Shown: positions 1 through 7,791 of the stretch, piece after piece
How the letters are laid out: each line of letters starts with the position of its first letter
Numbering within the stretch: position 1 is the stretch's first letter
DNA from: Phreatobacter stygius
GTDB lineage: Bacteria; Pseudomonadota; Alphaproteobacteria; Rhizobiales; Phreatobacteraceae
Direction of reading: 5' to 3'
DNA length: 64,000 nt
Assembly (NCBI RefSeq): GCF_005144885.1
Contig: NZ_CP039690.1
Location: 7,180,873 to 7,244,872 of the forward strand
Translations under genes and position numbers: made by a program
The notes under the pieces: model-generated
Seen by the model: the letters and a program-made list of their open reading frames with translations, nothing else
Databases searched by the model: none
Told to the model about the DNA's origin: nothing

Positions 1-472
1 GCACGTTCATATGGGCCGTGGAGGAGGCCAGCAGGATGGTCTGTTCGGTGTTGCGCAGGGTCTCGCGCGCCACCAGCACGTTCTGGTCGGCCTGCCGGAC
101 GCTGTTGGCGGTCCGGTTGCCGTCATAGATCGGCTGCGTGGCGGTCAGCGTCGCCGAGCGCGGAAAGGAACGCGTTGCCGTGTGAAACCCAGGCGCCCCG
201 GTCGAGCCGCCACCGGCTTCGGTATATTGGCCTGACGCGGTGAAGGTCGCGCTGACCGAAGGGCGGTAACCGGACAGGGCCGCGGGAACGCCTTCATTGG
301 CCACCCGGACGCCGGCACGTGCCGCATTGAGGTCGGGATTGTTCCGGTAGGCCTGGATCAGGGTCTGATTAATGGACTGAGCCCGCGCGGATACGGGCGA
401 AAACAGCGGGACGAGAATCGCGACGGTGAGTGCCGTCGCGGAGCCGACACGGGTAAACGTGGCTCCGATCAT
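1..472 (-). CDS. tolC: TolC-family outer membrane channel protein, 5' part (3' end outside window)
   Basis: The first 157 residues are visible and run off the left edge. They open with a Sec signal peptide (about residues 1-31, ending SARAQS). The mature start has the hallmark of TolC/type I secretion channels: ALxAYRNNPDLNAAR-type sequence followed by a stretch rich in Ser, Thr and Gly. TolC trimers form the outer-membrane duct for tripartite efflux and type I secretion. The gene follows pcm on the same strand after 160 nt, an order common in Hyphomicrobiales. The start is the ATG at 472. Family confidence is good; which pump it serves cannot be told from here. Confidence 0.88.
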   Translation of the reverse strand, partial: MIGATFTRVGSATALTVAILVPLFSPVSARAQSINQTLIQAYRNNPDLNAARAGVRVANEGVPAALSGYRPSVSATFTASGQYTEAGGGSTGAPGFHTATRSFPRSATLTATQPIYDGNRTANSVRQADQNVLVARETLRNTEQTILLASSTAHMNV

Positions 473-632
473 GTGTAACACCTGCTTCGTGGCGTTACCC
501 TGGATGATCCGCCAAGACCCAGGGCACCTAAGGGGACATTCGATAACCGCTTCGGGACAATGAAGAAAGCCCCGGTTTCAATATGCGGCCGATTAGACAG
601 GAAGTGGGACGTGAATGCCACACTTCAAGCCG

Positions 633-1298
633 TTAAAAGACGAAACCGCGCGCTGCGGCAAAACCCGGCAGGGGCGGAATGGCTGCGTCGAAGATCGGCC
701 GCGCGCTGATCTCGCCGCTGATTCGGGTATGAACGAGGCATTTCGCCGCGCGCCCCGAACCGACCACGGCAACCAGGCGCCCGCCCTCCTTCATCTGGCC
801 GAACAGGGCCTCCGGCACCGCCTCGACCGCGCCCTCCAGCAAAATCACGTCGTAAGGCCCCTGTTGCGGCGCACCCTCGGCGAGTGCGCCGGCGACGACG
901 GTGACATTGCCTGACGCGGCCAGCGCCTGGCGCGCCGCCGCGGCCAGCGTCTCGTCCTCCTCGACCGCCACGACTTTCGCCGCGAGCCTGGCCAGGACGG
1001 CCGCCGAATAGCCTGTCGTGACCCCAATATCGAGCACGCTGTCGGCCGGGCCGATGGCAGCGGCGTGAACCATCTTGGCGAGCACCATCAGCTCGATCAG
1101 GTAGCGGGCCGGCTTGCCGTTCGATGCTTCGCTCACGGCGACGTCGTCGTCGATATAAGCGAGCTCGCGGCGCGCCTCGGGCACGAAGGCCTCGCGCGGC
1201 ACCGCCATCAGCGCCTCGATGATGCGGCCATCGGTGACATCGTTCACCCGAATCTGCGTGTCGACCATGGTCCGGCGAGCGCGCGCAAAATCGATCAT
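633..1298 (-). CDS. Protein-L-isoaspartate O-methyltransferase family protein
   Basis: 221 residues. The family repairs isoaspartyl residues in aged proteins by SAM-dependent carboxyl methylation in the cytosol. Visible features are VPREAFVP at residues 33-40, typical of PCMT N-termini, and a Rossmann motif I VLDIGVTTGYSAAVLA at about 88-103, where most PCMTs have a Gly-rich VLEIGTGSGY. That substitution makes true repair activity uncertain, and tolC-linked Pcm homologues often diverge this way. The start is the ATG at 1298, with GAGGAT 7 nt upstream; an in-frame start 33 nt further up has no better ribosome site. tolC lies downstream. Confidence 0.85.
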   Translation of the reverse strand: MIDFARARRTMVDTQIRVNDVTDGRIIEALMAVPREAFVPEARRELAYIDDDVAVSEASNGKPARYLIELMVLAKMVHAAAIGPADSVLDIGVTTGYSAAVLARLAAKVVAVEEDETLAAAARQALAASGNVTVVAGALAEGAPQQGPYDVILLEGAVEAVPEALFGQMKEGGRLVAVVGSGRAAKCLVHTRISGEISARPIFDAAIPPLPGFAAARGFVF

Positions 1299-1494
1299 CG
1301 CGAAATCCTCGGATTGCGGCGGCAAAAGCATCGCCGAGGCCCCGTCTTTAACGGGGGAGGCGGTCGGATTGCAAGGTCATGAAGATCGCTCGCCCGCCCG
1401 CGCGACGCTGTCGGCGGCTCTGTTGCGGTGCCCGGATCAGCGTGCTAGAGCGAGCCCACTCCGCGCCGGGCTTGCCCGGTTGAGTTACCCGGAC

Positions 1495-1568
1495 GGCCTC
1501 GTGGCGGAGTGGTTACGCAGAGGACTGCAAATCCTTGCACCCCGGTTCGATTCCGGGCGAGGCCTCCA
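1495..1568 (+). tRNA. tRNA-Cys (GCA)
   Basis: 74 nt including an encoded CCA. The acceptor strand GGCCTCG (1495-1501) pairs with CGAGGCC (1558-1564). Discriminator T1565 is the base expected for tRNA-Cys. Anticodon GCA lies at 1527-1529 in loop CTGCAAA, and the T arm contains GGTTCGATTCC. Confidence 0.97.
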
Positions 1569-1756
1569 CCTCCTTCCCCTTGGAACATCTGCCGATGGTT
1601 GCGGGCGGCCGAACCCGGCCCCATGCCGCGCACCCGGCTGCGCTGCGCCCGGCGCATTGCATTCGCGCCATGCCTTGGGGAAGATCGCACCGGGCGTCCC
1701 GGCGCCCGCCCCCGGCCCGCTTACGCCCAAGCCCGCTCCGTCGGAAGGACCGCCCC

Positions 1757-2695
1757 ATGTGGCAGCCGAGCCAGCGTTACCCTGACCCTGCCATCGAAAT
1801 TCTCGATCCGAGCTTTGCCAAATACCGCCTGTTCAGCGCGGCGGTCGAGCGCCTGGCCACCGGCATGCGCTGGGCCGAAGGGCCGGTCTGGTTCGGCGAC
1901 GGGCGCTATCTCCTGTGGAGCGACATCCCGAACAACCGGGTCATGCGTTGGGACGAGGAGACCGGCGCGGTCTCGGTGTTCCGCAAGCCCTCCGACTTTG
2001 CCAACGGCCATACCCGCGACCGCCAGGGCCGGCTGATCACCTGCGAGCATGGCGGCCGGCGCGTCACCCGCACCGAATATGACGGTTCGATCACCGTGCT
2101 GATCGACCGTTTCGAGGGCAAGCGGCTGAATTCGCCCAATGACGTGGTGGTCAAATCCGACGGCTCGGTCTGGTTCACCGATCCGCCCTTCGGCATTGCC
2201 GGCCATTACGAGGGTTTCCAGGCGACGCCCGAATCGCCGCAGAACGTCTACCGCCTCGATCCGGCGACCGGCGAGGCCAGGGCGGTGGCGACCGGCATTG
2301 CCGGGCCGAACGGCCTCTGCTTCTCCCCCGACGAGACCCGGCTCTACCTGGTTGCCTCGCGCGCCGTGCCGAACCGCCTGATTCTCGCCTATGACGTCGT
2401 CGACGGCGTGACGCTGACCCGTCAGCGCACCTTCATCGATGCCGGGCCCGGCACGCCCGACGGCTTTCGTTGCGATGTCGACGGCAATCTCTGGTGCGGC
2501 TGGGGCATGGGCAGCGACGAGCTCGACGGCGTCCATGTGTTCAATCCCGACGGCAAGCTGATCGGCCGCATCCGCCTGCCCGAGCGCTGCGCCAATGTCT
2601 GTTTCGGCGGGCTGTCGCGCAACCGGCTGTTCATGGCGGCGAGCCAGTCGGTCTATGCGCTCTACGTCAACACCCAGGGCGCGCCCGGCGGCTGA
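1757..2695 (+). CDS. SMP-30/gluconolactonase-family protein
   Basis: 312 residues forming a six-bladed beta-propeller of the SMP-30/gluconolaconase/LRE family, which hydrolyses sugar lactones in metal-dependent fashion. Recognisable blocks are EGPVW at 41-45 (metal-ligand Glu), NSPNDVVV at about 125-132, WFTDPPFG at 139-146, PNGLCFSPDE at 184-193 and PDGFRCDVDGNLW at 234-246. Start chosen at ATG 1757 because GGAAGGA sits 7 nt upstream; longer readings run through the tRNA-Cys. It stands alone, so the sugar lactone cannot be inferred. Confidence 0.88.
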   Translation: MWQPSQRYPDPAIEILDPSFAKYRLFSAAVERLATGMRWAEGPVWFGDGRYLLWSDIPNNRVMRWDEETGAVSVFRKPSDFANGHTRDRQGRLITCEHGGRRVTRTEYDGSITVLIDRFEGKRLNSPNDVVVKSDGSVWFTDPPFGIAGHYEGFQATPESPQNVYRLDPATGEARAVATGIAGPNGLCFSPDETRLYLVASRAVPNRLILAYDVVDGVTLTRQRTFIDAGPGTPDGFRCDVDGNLWCGWGMGSDELDGVHVFNPDGKLIGRIRLPERCANVCFGGLSRNRLFMAASQSVYALYVNTQGAPGG

Positions 2696-2707
2696 GAGTG
2701 GTCCGCC

Positions 2708-2980
2708 TCAGGCCGGCGGGCCTTTCAGCCAGGCATTGAGTTTCGGCCAGCGCCGGCCGATTCGAATGGCCAGCCGCCGGCGCATGCGCCGGAAGAACGG
2801 GCTGTCGACCGACAGGATCGCCAGGCCGACCGGAAACATCCACGGGCCGAGCACCGGCAGGATGCTGAGCACGCCGCCGAGAATGAAGGCCCAGCCGAGC
2901 GCCCGGCGGCGCCAGCGCCGCTGCGGCAAGGCGAAGCGGCGGCCAAGCACGGTCAGGCTTGTCGGGGTGTCGGCGGTCAC
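2708..2980 (-). CDS. Small membrane protein of unknown function (PGPGW-like)
   Basis: 90 residues. An Arg-rich N-terminal segment is followed by one hydrophobic hairpin (WAFILGGVLSILPVLGPWMF, then VGLAILSVDS) and a basic C-terminal tail, so it is probably an inner-membrane protein with cytoplasmic ends. The PVLGPW-x-FPxGLAIL pattern resembles the PGPGW small-membrane family. GTG 2980 is preferred because AGGGG lies 8 nt upstream; an ATG at 3076 has no such site. Convergent with the SMP-30 gene, 12 nt away. No function is known. Confidence 0.6.
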   Translation of the reverse strand: MTADTPTSLTVLGRRFALPQRRWRRRALGWAFILGGVLSILPVLGPWMFPVGLAILSVDSPFFRRMRRRLAIRIGRRWPKLNAWLKGPPA

Positions 2981-3153
2981 GGTCGTTACCCCTGAAAACA
3001 CGGCTGGCGGCCTTTGTCGCCGGCCCCCTGCCCCACGGTTTGGCTGGGGACAAGTCGGGAGCCATGCTGCCGCCATCCTTTCACGTCATCTTTGCCCCTT
3101 GGCAATCGTGACGGTCTTGTGTTATTCGCGCCGCTCACTCGCGAAAGCGGTGG

Positions 3154-3228
3154 TCCTCGGTAGCTCAGCGGTAGAGCAACCGGCTGTTAACCGGTTGGTC
3201 GCTGGTTCGAATCCGGCCCGGGGAGCCA
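3154..3228 (+). tRNA. tRNA-Asn (GTT)
   Basis: 75 nt with encoded CCA. Acceptor TCCTCGG (3154-3160) pairs with CCGGGGA (3218-3224), including one G-T pair. Anticodon GTT is at 3186-3188 in loop CTGTTAA, and the T loop is GGTTCGAATCC. Confidence 0.97.
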
Positions 3229-3234
3229 AATTTG

Positions 3235-3274
3235 AAGGCGGAACGGACGAATGTCCGTTCCGCCTTTTCTTTTT
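3235..3274 (+). terminator. Rho-independent terminator of tRNA-Asn
   Basis: A perfect 14-bp stem (AAGGCGGAACGGAC at 3235-3248 with its complement at 3253-3266), a GAAT loop, and a following TTTTCTTTTT run. It begins 7 nt after the tRNA-Asn CCA. Confidence 0.93.
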
Positions 3275-3316
3275 GGTCGAACGCCGAAGCCAAATCGACG
3301 CTCTGCCCTGCCGCTC

Positions 3317-3350
3317 ATAAAAATCCCCGCCGGCTTGCGCCGACGCGGGG
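3317..3350 (-). terminator. Probable terminator on the minus strand
   Basis: Read leftward, CCCCGC and CGGC (with a 2-nt bulge) pair across a GCAA loop with GCCG and GCGGGG, followed by ATTTTTAT. It faces the tRNA-Asn terminator. Nothing convincing feeds it: the minus strand between about 3366 and 3490 has only an open frame ending at TGA 3366-3368, with no clear start or family. The rest of 3275-3650 holds no recognisable gene. Confidence 0.45.
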
Positions 3351-3650
3351 CTGTTCGGGCGCAGCTCAGCAGCAGGCGCCCATGGCTGGCAATCCTGCGA
3401 CAATCCTTCGCGGCCTCGAAGCCGCCGGCGCCATCGCCACCGAATCGAACGGCAGCCGCTCCGGCGGACGGCTGAGCCCGTCGCATGGCGGCTGAACCAA
3501 GGAACCTGCGCCGGCTCCCCGCCGGTTCGAATTCCAGCACAACAAACGGAGTTTTCCCGATGCGTCCCCGGCCTACCCCATAAGCCGAGGTCCAGCGGCA
3601 TGCCGCCGGCGCGGACCGTCCCAGGCAAAGGCGGCACAAAGGACTGCATC

Positions 3651-4100
3651 ATGGCTAAGGAACAGGACAACAAGGCCATTGTCGGCCGATGGTTCGACGG
3701 CTTCTGGGGCAATCCCTGGAATCCCGCTGTCATCGACGAGCTCGCCGCGCCCGACATGCTCTTGCAATATTCGCTGCACGCACCGCGCCGCGGCCGCGAA
3801 GACGTCAGGGCGTTCATGCTCGGCTTCCGCCAGGCCTTCCCCGACCTGAGCTTCGGCGGTGCCGCAGACCTGATCGCCGAAGGCGACTATGTGGTTGGCC
3901 GCTGGATTGGCGGCGGCACCCATACCGGCCCGGCCTTCAGCGACTTTCTGACCGGTTCGCTGCCGGCGGCGTCCGGCCGGAAGATGCGTTTCACCGGAAC
4001 CACGGTGCTGCGTGTCGAAAATGGCCTGATCGCCGAGGAGATCGGCCTCGACGACGGCGTGACCGCGCTGCAGCAGCTCGGCATCCTGCGCGCCGCCTGA
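3651..4100 (+). CDS. SnoaL-like ester cyclase family protein
   Basis: 149 residues of the SnoaL/NTF2-like cone fold. The family pattern is visible: VGRWFDGFWGNPWNPAVIDELAAPD near the N-terminus, GREDVRAFMLGFRQAFPDLSF at 48-68, DYVVGRWIGGGTHTG at about 80-94, and a C-terminal GTTVLRVENGLIAEEIG strand. Members include polyketide cyclases and many proteins of unknown substrate, so no reaction is assigned. ATG 3651 is preferred with AAAGGA 8 nt upstream; an alternative start at 3600 lacks a site. Confidence 0.8.
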   Translation: MAKEQDNKAIVGRWFDGFWGNPWNPAVIDELAAPDMLLQYSLHAPRRGREDVRAFMLGFRQAFPDLSFGGAADLIAEGDYVVGRWIGGGTHTGPAFSDFLTGSLPAASGRKMRFTGTTVLRVENGLIAEEIGLDDGVTALQQLGILRAA

Positions 4101-4119
4101 TCGCCGCGCCGGATCTGCC

Positions 4120-4401
4120 TCAAGGCGGCGCGACCGGCCTATCCGCTCGCACGGCCGTCGCGCCCATACACAGCGGCTGGGCCAGGATTTCGGCCAGCAG
4201 GCTGCGTTCGCTGATCCGGGCGCGCGCCGCGTAATGGTCGAAATGCTGGGTCGCCAAGGCCGTGCCGGCGGCCAGGACGATGGCGGCGGCGGCGAAGGCC
4301 GCCGCCCAGCGCAGCCGCGGCTGCCAACCGCGCGTGGCCTGAAGCCAGCGCCGCCACGCCGCCGTCACGGCCATCAGCAAGGCTCCGATCGCACAGCACA
4401 T
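4120..4401 (-). CDS. Small membrane protein, unknown function
   Basis: 93 residues with two hydrophobic stretches: an N-terminal CAIGALLMAVTAAW segment and AAAFAAAAIVLAAGTALA at about 33-50. These are separated by a basic Trp/Arg-rich loop and followed by a polar tail. GAGAGG lies upstream of the ATG. It follows the DUF899 gene on the same strand after 50 nt and could be co-transcribed. I recognise no family. Codon bias and the plausible membrane topology are the only support. Confidence 0.5.
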   Translation of the reverse strand: MCCAIGALLMAVTAAWRRWLQATRGWQPRLRWAAAFAAAAIVLAAGTALATQHFDHYAARARISERSLLAEILAQPLCMGATAVRADRPVAPP

Positions 4402-4451
4402 GGCGCTTGCCTCTCATGCCGCGCACCGGCGAACGGCCGCGGACTGCGGGC

Positions 4452-5222
4452 TCAGGTGTGGATGGCGCAGCCGCAGGTCGGCGCGTGATAGCGCCCGTTG
4501 GGCTCGACCATGCCGCCCTGGCCGTACATGGTTCTCGGCCGCACCCAATCGGTGAGCGAATGATGGGGCCCGGTCTCGTTGCGCCCCTTCGGCGCCATGT
4601 CGAGCACGGCATAGGTCGCCAGAACCGCTTCGCCGCCGCGGCCGAAGGTCGAATAGGTGTGGAAGATCTGGCCGTCATCGTCCTTGAAGAAGACGCTGAC
4701 GCCGGACAGGTCCTCGATGCCTGGATCGATTTCGCGGAAATTGTAGAAGACGCGTCCGGCCGCGACCTGTTCCGGCGTGAACGACACGTTGAAATCATAG
4801 TTGAAATCGCTGCCGAACGCCGAAACGAAAGGAAATCGCCAGCCCATGCGCTGGCGCAGGGTTTCGATTTCCGCGATCGGCGCGCGGGCCACCACGACAT
4901 AGGACACGTCGTGGTTTTCGAGATGGACGAGAATGCCCTCGACGTGGTCGACCTCGAACGAGCATCCGACACATTGGTTGGTCTGCCCCGGCCCCATCAT
5001 GAAGTGCTTGATCACCAGCTGGCTGCGGCCGCCGAACAGATCCGCCAGTGTCAGCGGCCCGGACGGCCCATCGAACCGGTAGGATTTGTCGATCTTGACC
5101 CAGGGCAAGGCGCGCCGCTCGGCGCTCAGCTCGTCGTTCATCCGGGTCAGCGCCTTCTCCTTGGCCAGCAGGGCGATGCGCGCGTTCTGCCATTCTTCGC
5201 GAGACACGATGGTGTTCGGCAT
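4452..5222 (-). CDS. DUF899 (thioredoxin-like) family protein
   Basis: 256 residues. DUF899 proteins have a thioredoxin-like fold and occur in many proteobacteria near ArsR regulators; the reaction is unknown. Visible are the N-terminal SREEWQNAR..LLAKEKALTR and LPWVKIDKSYRFDG blocks, a GPGQTNQCVGCSFEVDHVEG segment with two Cys in the thioredoxin-like position, VVARAPIAEIETL, RMGWRFPFVSAFGSDFNYDF, and a C-terminal RYHAPTCGCAIHT ending with a second Cys pair. ATG 5222 begins MPNTIVSREEW as in relatives. An inverted repeat 30 nt upstream may be an operator. Confidence 0.85.
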   Translation of the reverse strand: MPNTIVSREEWQNARIALLAKEKALTRMNDELSAERRALPWVKIDKSYRFDGPSGPLTLADLFGGRSQLVIKHFMMGPGQTNQCVGCSFEVDHVEGILVHLENHDVSYVVVARAPIAEIETLRQRMGWRFPFVSAFGSDFNYDFNVSFTPEQVAAGRVFYNFREIDPGIEDLSGVSVFFKDDDGQIFHTYSTFGRGGEAVLATYAVLDMAPKGRNETGPHHSLTDWVRPRTMYGQGGMVEPNGRYHAPTCGCAIHT

Positions 5223-5251
5223 GGTCGATCTCCTCTGGTGCCGCGTCAATC

Positions 5252-5271
5252 ACTTAACCTTTTGGTTTAGT
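5252..5271. promoter_or_regulatory. Inverted repeat upstream of the DUF899 gene, ArsR-type operator candidate
   Basis: ACTTAACC-TTTT-GGTTTAGT, with 7 of 8 arm positions pairing, 30 nt before the start at 5222. AACC-N4-GGTT repeats of this kind often precede genes under small ArsR/SdpR-type repressors. No arsR gene is visible nearby. Confidence 0.4.
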
Positions 5272-5291
5272 AATGGACGCGGCACCCTCCG

Positions 5292-5555
5292 TCAAGCCCG
5301 GCCCGCACACGCCGCGGTCGACGGCTCGGGCGATCTGGTCGGGCCCTCGAACGATCCGCCGGCGGCGCCGAAGAGAACCCGCTGGCCAAACTGGCCGGCG
5401 CCGATGTTCAGCCGTGGATGCAGGTCGATGACCATGTCGAAGATATGTGCCGTCCTGATCTCGCCGACGGGTTTCACGCGGGGGTCCGATGTCATTTGGT
5501 CATGGCCTTCGATGGCTGGGAGGGGCGGGCCGCCGTGTTCCGCCGGGGCCGGCAT
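5292..5555 (-). pseudogene. Truncated DUF3237 fragment
   Basis: The frame starting at ATG 5555 reads PVGEIRTAHIFDMVIDLHP and then FGQRVLFGAAGGSFEGP, which matches the first 45 or so residues of DUF3237 proteins (an F-x2-x2-L start and a conserved GGxFEGP turn). The sequence then leaves the family at once and stops 15 residues later, so about two thirds of the domain is missing. The upstream stretch 5556-5802 has no recognisable gene. Probably a deletion relic. An alternative start is the Met of MTSDPRVKP. Confidence 0.5.
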
Positions 5556-5802
5556 GCTGGTTCTATTCCGCCGCGATCGGCTCGGTCGCTCCGTCTCCAA
5601 ACAGCTTTCGCCGGACCGCATCGGTCGAGACGCCGGTTTGGGCGCAAAGCGCCGACCGGTCGAAGAAGAATCGCTCGCCGCTTGGCGTCTTCCGCCGGCC
5701 GTGAGAGTGGCGGCGGCGGGGGCAGCGCAGGCGCGAAGGCAGGATAATGGCGCGCGCCGAGGCCGCGCCGATCGCTTCGTCGTGATGCTGTCGCATCTGG
5801 AG

Positions 5803-6546
5803 CTACCGCTCGGACGGCACCGGGAGCGGCAAGCGCCCTGCCCCGGCCGGCCCCTGCGGGGCAACATGGTCGTCGCTGCTGATCCTGCCATCGACCAGGT
5901 GGACACGCCGATCCATGCGCGCGGCCAAGGCGAGATCATGGGTCACCGCGACGACGGTCTTGCCCCGTTCGCGTACCAGGGTCTCGAGGATCGAAAAGAC
6001 CTGTTCCGAGCTCTTGCTGTCGAGGCTGCCGGTCGGCTCGTCCGCCAGGATGAGCGGCGGATCATTGGCGAGCGCCCGCGCCACGGCGACACGCTGGCGC
6101 TGGCCGCCGGACAGCTGTTCGGGCCGCTTGTCGAGGTGATCGCCAAGGCCGAGCGACTGCAGCAGCTCGGCCGCCCGCACGCGCATCTCGGCGCGGCCGA
6201 GCCTGGCCAGCCGGCGCATGGGGATCTCGACATTCTCGCGCGCGGTGAATTCCGGCAGCAGGAAATGGAACTGGAAGACAAAGCCCATCATCGACAGGCG
6301 GGTCGCCGCGCGCTCCACTTCGTCCATGGGCCGGGTGTCCCGGCCGCCGATGCTGAGGCTGCCGCCGGTCGGCCGGTCGAGCAGTCCGAGAAGATAGAGC
6401 AGCGACGACTTGCCGGAACCGGACGGGCCGGTAATGGCGATGAACTCCTGCTCGGCGATGGCAAGCGAGACGTCGTCGATCAGCGTCACCGGCACGGTGT
6501 CGTTGAGGCTGCGCCTGAGATCCCGGGTTTCGATCAGCGGGCTCAT
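5803..6546 (-). CDS. ABC transporter ATP-binding protein (MacB/LolD type)
   Basis: 247 residues: Walker [10 protein letters not shown] at 40-48, Q loop FVFQFHFLLPEF at about 89-100, signature LSGGQ at 145-149, Walker B LILADE at 165-170 and switch His203 in VTHD. The FQFHFLLPEFTAREN sequence is typical of LolD/MacB ATPases, which drive mechanotransmission rather than classical transport. Its ATG overlaps the permease stop by 4 nt, so the two are translationally coupled. It is the last gene of the leftward exporter unit that begins with tetR. Confidence 0.93.
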   Translation of the reverse strand: MSPLIETRDLRRSLNDTVPVTLIDDVSLAIAEQEFIAITGPSGSGKSSLLYLLGLLDRPTGGSLSIGGRDTRPMDEVERAATRLSMMGFVFQFHFLLPEFTARENVEIPMRRLARLGRAEMRVRAAELLQSLGLGDHLDKRPEQLSGGQRQRVAVARALANDPPLILADEPTGSLDSKSSEQVFSILETLVRERGKTVVAVTHDLALAARMDRRVHLVDGRISSDDHVAPQGPAGAGRLPLPVPSER

Positions 6547-7784
6547 GTGGCGCCCCTGATGATATCGACGGGATTGACCCGCGCCGCCCGCCGCGCCGGA
6601 AGATAACCGGCGACCGCGGCCGACATCAGCGCGAAGCCGAGCGCCAGCAGGTAATGGGTGAAGCTCCAGGCGATCGGCAGCCTGGTCATTTCCTGGCCGG
6701 TGGTGGCCACCTCGAAACGCACCAGCGACAGGGCATAGATCAGCGAAAAGCCGATCAGCCAGCCGACCAGCGAGCCGGCCGCGCCGATGGCCACGCCCTC
6801 GAGCAGGAATAGCCGGCGCATGTCGGCCTCGGCGAAGCCCAGCGACTTCATGATGGCGATGTCGCGCGCCTTTTCATGGGTGATGGTCGAGATGATGTTG
6901 AAGATGCCGAAGCCTGCCACCAGCATGATCGCGGCGACCACCGTGTACATGATGACATTGCGCACCACGAGCGCCTCCAGGATCTGCTCATTGGCCTCCT
7001 GCCAGGCGACCGCCTTGTAGCCGATTTCGGTCTCGACCCGGCGCGCCACCGCCGGCGCGCCGGCGGGATCATCGAGCTTGATGCGGATCTGGTTGATGGC
7101 ATTCGGCCGGCGCGACAGGATCTGGGCATTCTTCAGGATGACATAGGCTTCGCCCTCGTCCCTGGCCGTGGTGCCGGTATGGAACAGACCGACGATCTTG
7201 AAATCGCGGGTCAGCCCTTCCGACGACACGGCCGTGACGGTGTTGCCCATCCGCGCCCCCAGGCGGTTGGCCATGGTGTCGCCGATCACGATGCCGTTGC
7301 CGCCCGCCGTCAGCGCGGCGAAACTGCCCTGGGTGAAGTCGCCGACAATGGGCGAGACACCGGCTTCGGTTTCCGGGTCGATGCCGATCACCGCCGCGCC
7401 GACATCGCGGCCGGAATAGCGGATGACGCCCTGCAGCCTGAGCGTGCCCGCCAGCCGCCCGGGCACCCAGGCCTTCAGCCAGGACAGCGCCGCCGTCGGA
7501 TTGATGATGCCGCGCCGGTCCTCGCGCGGCCGGAGCCCGGCAATGGCAACCGTCGCGAAGACGTCCTCCGCCGGCTGACGGCGGGCGGCGCGCCGGTCGT
7601 CGGTCACCTGCACATGCGGCATGGTGTCGACCAGCTGTTTGACGAAATCGTCCTGGCCGCCTTGCATCAGCGCCGCCATGGCCACCGAAAAGCCGACGCC
7701 GACGGCGACCCCGATCACCGCGACGAGCGTCTGCCGGGCGCGGCCGGCGATATGGGTATAGGCGATGTCGAAGATGAGGCGCAT
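6543..7784 (-). CDS. ABC transporter permease, FtsX/MacB type
   Basis: 413 residues. One N-terminal transmembrane segment (about 20-45, AVIGVAVGVGFSVAMAALMQGG) precedes a large periplasmic domain at about 50-270 with the conserved GIDPE and GNTV..SEGLTRDFKIVGLFHTG motifs. Three C-terminal segments follow, with NIISTITHEKARDIAIMKSLGF and PARRAARVNPVDIIRG typical of FtsX-family permeases. It works with the ATPase (4-nt overlap downstream) and the adaptor protein 7 nt upstream as a MacAB-like exporter. The substrate is unknown. Confidence 0.92.
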   Translation of the reverse strand: MRLIFDIAYTHIAGRARQTLVAVIGVAVGVGFSVAMAALMQGGQDDFVKQLVDTMPHVQVTDDRRAARRQPAEDVFATVAIAGLRPREDRRGIINPTAALSWLKAWVPGRLAGTLRLQGVIRYSGRDVGAAVIGIDPETEAGVSPIVGDFTQGSFAALTAGGNGIVIGDTMANRLGARMGNTVTAVSSEGLTRDFKIVGLFHTGTTARDEGEAYVILKNAQILSRRPNAINQIRIKLDDPAGAPAVARRVETEIGYKAVAWQEANEQILEALVVRNVIMYTVVAAIMLVAGFGIFNIISTITHEKARDIAIMKSLGFAEADMRRLFLLEGVAIGAAGSLVGWLIGFSLIYALSLVRFEVATTGQEMTRLPIAWSFTHYLLALGFALMSAAVAGYLPARRAARVNPVDIIRGAT

Positions 7785-7791
7785 GGCCGCC

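Noticed and set aside
3366-3550. Small minus-strand gene before the terminator at 3317
   Set aside because: The frame ends at TGA 3366 and the terminator is suggestive, but no start with a ribosome site and no recognisable sequence was found.
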